From Mycolicibacter arupensis (lineage in GTDB: Bacteria; Actinomycetota; Actinomycetes; Mycobacteriales; Mycobacteriaceae): a stretch of 64,000 nt of DNA. The stretch spans positions 1 to 64,000 of the forward strand of contig NZ_MVHH01000010.1 in the NCBI RefSeq assembly GCF_002086515.1. Reading direction: 5' to 3'. This document shows positions 57,668-64,000 of this stretch, in pieces. Both the position numbers and the translations under genes were made by a program. Under the pieces are notes generated by a model, which was not told where the DNA came from, made no database searches, and worked only from the letters and a program-made list of their open reading frames with translations. Within the stretch, counting starts at the first letter, position 1, and the number at the start of each line of letters is the position of its first letter.

Positions 57668-58852
57668 ATGGTCTATCTGGATCACGCCGCCACCACCCCG
57701 ATGCACCCGCAAGCCATCGAGGCGATGGCGGCTGTGCTGGGCACGGTGGGAAACGCGTCCTCGCTGCATGCGGCCGGCCGCGCCGCCCGCCGCCGGATGG
57801 AGGAGTCCCGGGAGTCCATCGCAGCACAGCTCGGTACGCGCCCCTCGGAAGTGGTGTTCACCGCGGGCGGTACCGACGGCGACAACGTGGCAGTCAAGGG
57901 CATCTACTGGGCGCGCCGCGATGCCGATGCGCGGCGCCGCCGGATCATCACCACCGAGGTCGAGCACCATGCGGTGCTGGATTCGGTGGGCTGGCTTGCC
58001 GACCACGAGGGCGCCGAGATCACCTGGCTACCCACCGACGCGCAGGGGTCGGTCTCGCCGGACGCGTTGCGGGCGGAGTTAGACGGCGGCCGAGCCGAGG
58101 ATGTCGCCCTGGTGACGGCGATGTGGGCCAACAACGAAGTCGGCACGGTGTTGCCGGTCACCGAACTGGCCGCTATCGCTGCTGAATTCGGGGTGCCGAT
58201 GCACTCCGACGCCGTCCAGGCCGTCGGGCAGCTGCCGGTCGACTTCGGGGCCAGCGGACTGTCGGCGTTGAGCCTGACCGCCCACAAGTTCGGCGGGCCC
58301 TGCGGCACCGGGGCACTGCTGATTCGTCGCGATGTGTCCTGCGTTCCGCTGACACACGGTGGGGGCCAGGAACGCGACATCCGTTCGGGCACACCCGACG
58401 TCGCCGGTGCGGTCGGGATGGCCGCAGCGCTGGATCTTGCTGTGGGTTCGTTGGCGGAAACCTCCGGGCGGGTCGCGGCGCTGCGGGACCGGCTCATCGA
58501 GGGCGTGCTGACCAGCATCGACGACGCCCGCATCAACGGATCGCGAACTCACCGGCTGCCGGGCAATGCGCACTTCACCTTTTCCGGCTGCGAGGGTGAT
58601 TCCCTGCTGATGTTGTTGGACGCCAACGGTATTGAGTGCTCCACCGGATCGGCCTGCACCGCCGGTGTGCCGCAACCCTCACACGTGCTCACCGCGATGG
58701 GTGCTGACCCGGTGGCCGCCCGCGGCTCACTGCGGCTGTCGCTGGGCCATACCAGCGTGGACAGCGACGTGGACGCGGTGCTGTCGGTACTTCCCGGCGC
58801 GGTGGACCGGGCTCGGCACGCAATGCTGGCCGCGGCGGGGGTATCGCGATGA
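57668..58852 (+). CDS. iscS: cysteine desulfurase IscS
   Basis: PLP enzyme of 394 residues that takes sulfur from cysteine for Fe-S clusters and tRNA thiolation; ortholog of M. tuberculosis IscS (393). N-terminal [16 protein letters not shown] lysine in [11 protein letters not shown], active-site Cys in STGSACTAG. The ATG at 57668 follows a TATCCT -10-like site (57653-57658), giving a very short leader. It overlaps mnmA, its likely sulfur acceptor partner, by 4 nt. Confidence 0.96.
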   Translation: MVYLDHAATTPMHPQAIEAMAAVLGTVGNASSLHAAGRAARRRMEESRESIAAQLGTRPSEVVFTAGGTDGDNVAVKGIYWARRDADARRRRIITTEVEHHAVLDSVGWLADHEGAEITWLPTDAQGSVSPDALRAELDGGRAEDVALVTAMWANNEVGTVLPVTELAAIAAEFGVPMHSDAVQAVGQLPVDFGASGLSALSLTAHKFGGPCGTGALLIRRDVSCVPLTHGGGQERDIRSGTPDVAGAVGMAAALDLAVGSLAETSGRVAALRDRLIEGVLTSIDDARINGSRTHRLPGNAHFTFSGCEGDSLLMLLDANGIECSTGSACTAGVPQPSHVLTAMGADPVAARGSLRLSLGHTSVDSDVDAVLSVLPGAVDRARHAMLAAAGVSR

Positions 58853-59922
58853 AGGTGGTCGCCGCGATGAGCGGCGGAGTGGACTCCTCGGTGGCGGCGG
58901 CCCGCATGGTCGATGCCGGGCACGACGTGGTCGGCGTGCATCTGGCCCTGTCACGCAACCCGGGCACTCTGCGGACCGGATCGCGGGGCTGTTGCTCGCG
59001 AGAGGACTCCGACGACGCCCGCCGCGTTGCCGATGTACTGGGCATCCCGTTCTACGTGTGGGACTTCTCCGAGCAGTTCAAGGACGAGGTGATCGACGAC
59101 TTCGTCGAGTCCTACGCCCGCGGCGAGACCCCCAATCCCTGTATGCGGTGCAACGAGAAGATCAAGTTCTCCGCGCTGGCCGCACGAGCCCTCGCACTCG
59201 GCTTCGACATGGTGGCCACCGGTCATTACGCGCGGCTCGCCGACGGTCGACTGCGCCGCGCGGTGGACGCCGACAAGGATCAGTCCTACGTGCTCGCGGT
59301 GCTCTCGGCCCAACAGCTCCGTCACGCCGCGTTTCCGATCGGGGACACGCCCAAGCCGCAGATCCGCGCCGAAGCCGCCGAACGCGGCCTGGCGGTGGCG
59401 AGCAAGCCCGACAGTCACGACATCTGCTTCATCCCGACGGGCGACACCCGCACCTTCCTCGGTGGCCACATCGGAGTGCGGCCCGGCGCCGTGGTCGACA
59501 CCGGGGGCTCGGTGTTGGCGCAGCATGACGGGGTGCACGGTTTCACCATCGGCCAACGCAAGGGCCTGGGTATCGCCGGCCCCGGCCCGGACGGTCAGCC
59601 GCGCTATGTCACCGGTATCGATGCCGCGACCGGCACCGTCACCGTCGGGTCGGCCACCGACTTGAACGTGATCGAGCTGATCGGGCGGGCACCGGTGTTC
59701 ACCTCTGGGCAGCCGTGGCGCGGCCCAGTCGAGTGCGAGGTGCAGGTGCGCGCTCACGGTGAGGCTGTCGGCGCGGTCGCCGAACTGGTGGATGACATGT
59801 TGCGGGTTCAGCTGCGTGAGCCGTTGCGGGGCGTGGCCCGTGGGCAGACCCTGGCCTGCTACCGCCCGGACGCGGACGGCGACGAGGTGATCGCCAGCGC
59901 GACCATCGGAGACACGGCCTAG
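58849..59922 (+). CDS. mnmA: tRNA 2-thiouridylase MnmA
   Basis: tRNA-uridine 2-sulfurtransferase of 357 residues (TrmU), which thiolates the wobble uridine of Lys, Glu and Gln tRNAs using sulfur delivered from IscS. P-loop [12 protein letters not shown] at residues 6-17, first catalytic Cys in [12 protein letters not shown], second in SHDICFIP, and [11 protein letters not shown] in the central domain. ATGA overlap with iscS. Confidence 0.97.
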   Translation: MKVVAAMSGGVDSSVAAARMVDAGHDVVGVHLALSRNPGTLRTGSRGCCSREDSDDARRVADVLGIPFYVWDFSEQFKDEVIDDFVESYARGETPNPCMRCNEKIKFSALAARALALGFDMVATGHYARLADGRLRRAVDADKDQSYVLAVLSAQQLRHAAFPIGDTPKPQIRAEAAERGLAVASKPDSHDICFIPTGDTRTFLGGHIGVRPGAVVDTGGSVLAQHDGVHGFTIGQRKGLGIAGPGPDGQPRYVTGIDAATGTVTVGSATDLNVIELIGRAPVFTSGQPWRGPVECEVQVRAHGEAVGAVAELVDDMLRVQLREPLRGVARGQTLACYRPDADGDEVIASATIGDTA

Positions 59923-59932
59923 CCGACCGGCC

Positions 59933-60715
59933 TCACAGAAGTCCCGGAAAGCTGCCGCCGTCAAGGCGCAGGCTGACTCCGGAGATATAGCCGGCGTGCG
60001 CGCTGCACAGAAACGCGCACGCGGCACCCACTTCGGCGGGCCGTCCAAGGCGACCGGCGGCGATCGACGCCGCTTGGCGTTGCCGGGCAGCGTCCACACT
60101 GATCCCCAGCGCTGCGGCTTCCAGGGCGGCCAGCTGCTGCTGGCGCCCGGAGTCGATACGCTCCGGCAGCAGTTGGTTGATCGTCACGTTGTCGGCAACC
60201 GTCAGGCGTTGCAGGCCCTTCATCACCGCAGTCAGACCCGTGCGGGCACCCGAGGAAGCGGCCATCAGCGGGTTGGGACTGGCCACCATCGCCGAGGTGA
60301 TGTTGACGACGCGACCGAAACGCCGATCGCGCATGCCGCCGATCACGGCCCGAACGAGAGCGATCGGGGCAAAGAAGTGTCCCTCGAGGGCAAGGCTGAA
60401 TGCCGCGTCGTCGGTGTCGAGCAGCGAGCCCGGTTGCGGCCCTGCGTTGTTGGTCACCAGGATGTCTGGTTGGGGGCATGCGCCGAGCAGCTCAGCGCGA
60501 CCCGACGAAGTGCTCAGGTCCGCGGTCACCGCGCGGACGGCGATGTCGGGATGGGCGGCGGACAGCTTGGCCGAAGTGGCGTCCAGCGATGCCTGGTCGC
60601 GGCCGTTGATCACGACGTTGACCCCTTCGGCGGCAAGGGCTTCGGCGCAGGCGCGGCCCAGCCCTTTACTGGACGCGCAGACTACCGCCCAGCGGCCGGC
60701 GATACCTAGGTCCAT
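59933..60715 (-). CDS. SDR-fold protein lacking the catalytic Tyr-Lys
   Basis: SDR-family protein of 260 residues. Cofactor segment VCASSKGLGRACAEAL near 12-27 and TNNAGPQPG near 88-96 are present, and Ser141 (NITSAM) aligns with the catalytic serine. At the YxxxK position, 13 residues later, the sequence reads S154-SGA-R158, so both Tyr and Lys are replaced. A degenerate subfamily of this type is known; it may still bind cofactor or use other residues. ATG at 60715 with AAGG nearby. It follows the FAD-DUF3500 fusion gene by 37 nt in the same direction. Confidence 0.85.
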   Translation of the reverse strand: MDLGIAGRWAVVCASSKGLGRACAEALAAEGVNVVINGRDQASLDATSAKLSAAHPDIAVRAVTADLSTSSGRAELLGACPQPDILVTNNAGPQPGSLLDTDDAAFSLALEGHFFAPIALVRAVIGGMRDRRFGRVVNITSAMVASPNPLMAASSGARTGLTAVMKGLQRLTVADNVTINQLLPERIDSGRQQQLAALEAAALGISVDAARQRQAASIAAGRLGRPAEVGAACAFLCSAHAGYISGVSLRLDGGSFPGLL

Positions 60716-60752
60716 GAGAGTGGCCTTCCGGTGTTGTGCGGCATGGTCGACG

Positions 60753-63677
60753 TCACTGCGGTCCATCGAGCGACTGGGGGCTGCCGGTGCGGCGGCGGAC
60801 CAGCTCGGCGCCGTAGTCGTTGCCGTTGGGGGTACGCACCACGGTGTGGATATGGAAGCGCTCGGGCTCGCTGTTACTCAAGAACACGCCCGCGTGATGA
60901 TCGAACTCGATCAGGATGACCGGGCTTTGGATCCGGTAATAGAACGGGGAGCTGTCGTCGGTGCCGCCGATCCAGCAGAACCAGGTCTGGTCGAGGTGTT
61001 CGCGGACGCTGTTCAGCCGGGCGTTCCGCGGCCCGTCGGGCTGATACCGCAAGAACACCTCGACCAGCTCCAGCGTGGCTTCGCGCAGGTGGTCCGGGCA
61101 GTCAGCCAGGTTCAGCCCTTCATAGGGGATCTCGCGATTGTCCTGGAACATGCCGGCCAGATGAAGCTCGTCAGCGGGGTGCACCCGGCCCGCAGGCATC
61201 GCCGGATCACGCTTGGCGTGGTAAAGAATCGCCTGATCGGCAAGTTCGGCGGGTAGCGCTCGAATCAGGTCCAGCCCGCCCTGCTGGTGTTCGGTGAACA
61301 GCACGGTACCGGCGTGGACGCCGGTGTCGATCTCATTGGGTTCGGCGCCGAGGAAGATCGGAGTGAACACCTGCTGGTCACCGATGAACAGGCAGTTGAG
61401 GCACAGATGGTGGCCGTAGAGGTTCCAGCCCCATGGTTCGTCGGCCGACGGGGTGCCGAAGATGTTGATGTTGTAGCTGTTCTCGTTGAGCAGCCGGGGA
61501 AGCCGGACCAGCTCGCCGAGAAAGCCGTTGGTGGCCATGATGTTACGGATCAGCTCGTAGCCCTGTGCGCTGACGCTGGACCGGATCAACGCGTGCGCGC
61601 GAGCCCGGATGGCGTCATCGTGCTCTTCGAGGCGTAGCCCGAACCGGTTCAGGTAGAACTCCGGATTCATCCACGCCCGCCACACCTTGCTGTTCAACGG
61701 GTGTACCAGCCGTTGGCGGTCGGTCTCGGAAACGGCCTCGATCAATGCGTTGGCGGCGGTGAGGGCCTCGCCGGTGGGTGCGCCCTCGTGACCGCCCAAC
61801 GGGTAGAGGCCGTCGCGGCGGGTGCCGTCGGTGGTGATGCCGTGGAAAGTGCCGGACTCGAACAGCTGCTTCCACCATTTGAGGGCATCGCCGAGCAGCG
61901 GGGCATGACACATGGCATCGGTGTAGCCGGCGGCGTCGTAGTGGTCGAGGCCGGCCAGCCGGGGGTGATTGGGCGGGTAGAGATGCCGACGGAAGCCCTC
62001 CGGGGGCGGAGCGCACGGCGTCGATTCGTCAGCCGCGGGACCGTCGAGCAGCCGATGGATGGCCGGTTCGAAGCCTGCCAGCTCCGCGGGCTGGTGGGCG
62101 ACGGCGAGGATGTGTCCGTCGGGGCGAATCAGCAGCGCCGTCACGTCGGTGAGTTCGACCGCCTTGATCCAGTCGGCGACGTCGGGTGCGTCGCGGTCCA
62201 GGCGCACGACGGTAACCGGATATCGGGGGTTGATCGCCGGTGCTGTGGCCGAGTCGAGCAGCAGCACGGTGAAGGCCGCGCTCTCTACCAGATCGAGGAC
62301 CGCCGTCCGGCTTCCGCCCGCGTCGAGCCAGCCGTGCGGCAATCGCCGCCCGGTGATGGCGCGGGGCTGGAAATCGGTGACGTCGGTGATGCCGGGCTCG
62401 TCCGGATCGTAGGAGAAGCCCAGTTGCAGTGCCACCGAGTCGAAGTGAGGGCGTTGACGCTCAATGACTTCCGCGATGACTTCTGCGTTTGCCGGATCGG
62501 CTGTGAAGGCCGCGGCGGCACTGTCGTCTTGGGCGACCGGGTTGAAGATGTCGAGTGCCCGGATCGCTCCGAGATTGGTCAGGCTCTGGTCGGCGTTGCG
62601 TCGCGCCACCTGCTGCCGTTCGGCCTGGTAGGTATTGAGCAGCGACGACGGTGCCCAGCCGCCCAGGACGGCGGAGAGCTTCCACGCCAGATTGTGGGCG
62701 TCCTGGAGCCCGGTGTTGAGGCCCAGGCCTCCGGTAGGCGGGAATCGATGTGCCGCGTCACCGGCCAGAAAGATGTTCCCTATCCGATAGTTCTGCGCCA
62801 CTTCGGCGTTGAGGGTCCAGGGGGTGCACGCGATGACCTCGACGGCGATGTGCTCGGCGCCGGGACCCAGGGCCGCCCGGATATGCCCGAGGGCCAGCTC
62901 CGGGGTGAAGCCGGACATGTCGACCCGTCCTGGGGGCAATGCCACGTTATAGGTCCACAGCCCTGCGGGTTGGTAGGCCAGCAGGGTGCCCTTCAAGGAC
63001 GGGGCCAGGACCCAGTTCAGCACTCCGGGGCGGGTGCGCACCACCTCGGTCAGGTCAGCCGCGAAGGTCATTGACACCGCGGATGCGATATCGGCAACCC
63101 CCGACATCGGCACACCCAGCGCGGCGCGCACCGTGCTGCCGGCGCCGTCGCAGGCCACCAGAAAGGGTGAAGTGACGCGATAGAGTCCGCCCGGTCCGTG
63201 CACGGTGCTGGTGACCTGGCCGTCGCTCTGCTGGGCCGAGACCCACTCGTGGCCACGGCGCAGATCGATCAGCGGCTCGGCCGCAGCACGATCGAACAGC
63301 ACGGATTCCAGTTCAGGCTGTGGGATGTTCAGTGTCCCCGTTGCGGCGAGCGTGCCGATGTCGTCCCCTTGCCGTTCGTAGCGCAACGACCCGAAACACA
63401 CCCCGCTCAAGGTGGTGACAAATCGGACCTCGCTGGTCAACTCCGCGGGCGCGGAGATAGCGCGCAGCGCATCGACATCCACGGAGAGCTCGCGCAGGAT
63501 CTCGATGGTGCGGGGGTTGACCGCGTGCGCGCGGGGCAGCGTGCGGGGCTGTTCGTCCCGCTCGAGTACCACGGTCGCGACCCCGCGCCGTGCCAGCAGC
63601 AGCGCGAGGGTCACCCCGACGATCCCGCCGCCGGCCACGACGACCGGCACGCGTTCCTGAACATCTGTGGCAGCCAT
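60753..63677 (-). CDS. fusion of FAD monooxygenase (PheA/TfdB type) and DUF3500 domain
   Basis: Protein of 974 residues. Residues 1-540 form a p-hydroxybenzoate-hydroxylase-fold monooxygenase of the PheA/TfdB group: FAD motif VVVAGGGIVGVTL (13-25), DG motif ACDGAGS (175-181), GDAAHRFPPTGGLGLNTGLQDAHN (306-329) and a thioredoxin-like C-terminal part. After a linker (about 545-580), residues 585-965 match DUF3500: GHHLCLNCLFIGDQQVFTP (about 755-773), and FYYRIQSPVILIEFDHHAG plus HIHTVVRTPNGNDYG near the end. One continuous frame, no internal stop. ATG at 63677 with GAAAGGA. DUF3500 proteins are normally separate; the fusion suggests that the two act on one substrate. Reaction unknown, likely hydroxylation of an aromatic or polyketide-like compound. 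Confidence 0.9.
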   Translation of the reverse strand: MAATDVQERVPVVVAGGGIVGVTLALLLARRGVATVVLERDEQPRTLPRAHAVNPRTIEILRELSVDVDALRAISAPAELTSEVRFVTTLSGVCFGSLRYERQGDDIGTLAATGTLNIPQPELESVLFDRAAAEPLIDLRRGHEWVSAQQSDGQVTSTVHGPGGLYRVTSPFLVACDGAGSTVRAALGVPMSGVADIASAVSMTFAADLTEVVRTRPGVLNWVLAPSLKGTLLAYQPAGLWTYNVALPPGRVDMSGFTPELALGHIRAALGPGAEHIAVEVIACTPWTLNAEVAQNYRIGNIFLAGDAAHRFPPTGGLGLNTGLQDAHNLAWKLSAVLGGWAPSSLLNTYQAERQQVARRNADQSLTNLGAIRALDIFNPVAQDDSAAAAFTADPANAEVIAEVIERQRPHFDSVALQLGFSYDPDEPGITDVTDFQPRAITGRRLPHGWLDAGGSRTAVLDLVESAAFTVLLLDSATAPAINPRYPVTVVRLDRDAPDVADWIKAVELTDVTALLIRPDGHILAVAHQPAELAGFEPAIHRLLDGPAADESTPCAPPPEGFRRHLYPPNHPRLAGLDHYDAAGYTDAMCHAPLLGDALKWWKQLFESGTFHGITTDGTRRDGLYPLGGHEGAPTGEALTAANALIEAVSETDRQRLVHPLNSKVWRAWMNPEFYLNRFGLRLEEHDDAIRARAHALIRSSVSAQGYELIRNIMATNGFLGELVRLPRLLNENSYNINIFGTPSADEPWGWNLYGHHLCLNCLFIGDQQVFTPIFLGAEPNEIDTGVHAGTVLFTEHQQGGLDLIRALPAELADQAILYHAKRDPAMPAGRVHPADELHLAGMFQDNREIPYEGLNLADCPDHLREATLELVEVFLRYQPDGPRNARLNSVREHLDQTWFCWIGGTDDSSPFYYRIQSPVILIEFDHHAGVFLSNSEPERFHIHTVVRTPNGNDYGAELVRRRTGSPQSLDGPQ

Positions 63678-63707
63678 CTGACGTCCTTTCGCTATGGCGA
63701 CGACTCC

Positions 63708-63758
63708 ACCGTAGCTACTGTTGAGATGTATCTCAATAGCTATTGACGATCATCTCAA
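63708..63758. promoter_or_regulatory. tandem TetR-type operators and promoter of the fusion gene
   Basis: Site 1 at 63721-63736, TTGAGATGTATCTCAA, is a perfect palindrome with 7-bp arms. Site 2 at 63743-63758, TTGACGATCATCTCAA, is an imperfect match, 22 bp away. CAATAGCTATTG (63734-63745) is a third palindrome joining them. On the minus strand TTGAGA (63736-63731) and TACGGT (63713-63708) are 17 bp apart, a good promoter for the fusion gene, so site 1 covers its -35. Confidence 0.7.
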
Positions 63759-63849
63759 CAAAGGTGACGGAACCCCCGGTGCGGGCAGGCGTTGTTGGTA
63801 GCCTTCACATCGGGGTGATCCTGGTTTTCACCTCAGGGAAGGAGTGGCT

Positions 63850-64000
63850 GTGCCCAGCTCTGCTGGCGACGCGCGGAAGCGGGCCCGCCTCACTCCCGAT
63901 CAACGTCGTGATCACCTGATCCGAACCGCGATTGCCATGTTCGCCGAAGAAGGCGTGGCAGCTACCTCGATCCTGCGGCTCACGCAGGCGGCCGGGGTCT
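63850..64000 (+). CDS. TetR family regulator, partial (runs off the window)
   Basis: The first 50 residues of a regulator: after a basic N-terminus (ARKRARLTPDQRRDHLIRTA) comes AMFAEEGVAATSILRLTQAAGV, the first two helices of a TetR DNA-binding domain. The GTG at 63850 has AAGGAG 5 nt upstream; a TAGCCT -10-like site is at 63799-63804. It is divergent from the FAD-DUF3500 gene with the tandem palindromes between, so it is likely the repressor of that gene. The end lies beyond base 64000. Confidence 0.85.
   Translation, partial: MPSSAGDARKRARLTPDQRRDHLIRTAIAMFAEEGVAATSILRLTQAAGV

Overview
The window looks like chromosome from a non-tuberculous mycobacterium. The evidence is high GC throughout, many GTG/TTG starts, leaderless -10 boxes of the TANNNT type, and gene order that follows (in reverse) the Mycobacterium tuberculosis Rv3057c-Rv3024c segment as I remember it: SDR, nrdH-nrdI-nrdE, a TetR gene, nrdF2, adhC, fecB, ctaD, serB2, an ABC ATPase, a Nudix hydrolase, echA17, two methyltransferases, the methylglucose lipopolysaccharide (MGLP) genes, etfB-etfA (fixA-fixB), an acyltransferase pair, iscS and mnmA. 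Orthology statements come from recognising protein sequences, not from a search. I saw no tRNA, rRNA, CRISPR array, insertion sequence or phage gene block.

Layout. 1-9.3 kb: SDR, a RecF-like ATPase, the class Ib ribonucleotide reductase operon nrdHIE, several small proteins, a DUF5997 gene paired with an HTH-less LysR effector-domain gene, and a nrdF paralogue most like M. tuberculosis nrdF1. 9.6-16.7 kb: a geranylgeranyl-reductase-family flavoprotein divergent from TetR, a secreted cellulase-like hydrolase, the main nrdF2 behind two NrdR-type boxes, a DoxX-like membrane protein, and a GntR regulator divergent from a CynX-type transporter. 16.8-29.6 kb: adhC, fecB, ctaD, serB2, a secreted PE-PPE-domain esterase, ABC ATPase/Nudix/echA17 in overlapping order, two tandem exported histidine phosphatases and a methyltransferase.

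29.6-49.4 kb holds the MGLP locus, split in two. Orthologs of Rv3037c, Rv3036c, Rv3035 and Rv3034c lie at 29.6-33.7 kb; the glycosyltransferase (Rv3032), GH57 branching enzyme (Rv3031) and methyltransferase (Rv3030) lie at 45.8-49.4 kb. About 12 kb of accessory genes sits between: flavin/F420 oxidoreductases, aldehyde dehydrogenase, HSL-type esterase, HxlR, haloalkane-dehalogenase-like hydrolase, TfoX-like protein, two TetR regulators, a Baeyer-Villiger monooxygenase and an NDMA-type alcohol dehydrogenase. A nearly identical 17-18 bp operator-like sequence precedes both the aldehyde dehydrogenase/esterase unit and the monooxygenase gene, so these probably form one catabolic regulon (ketone to ester to alcohol and acid).

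49.6-64 kb: etfB-etfA closed by a strong intrinsic terminator that lies inside the nominal start of a large LuxR regulator, two NAD(P)-binding oxidoreductases, an OlsB/OlsA-like acyltransferase pair, iscS-mnmA, and finally a two-gene unit: a 974-residue fusion of a FAD aromatic-type monooxygenase to a DUF3500 domain, followed by an SDR. Tandem palindromes separate this unit from a divergent TetR gene cut by the window edge. The fusion and its regulator, and the split MGLP locus with its operator-linked insert, are the parts most worth following up.
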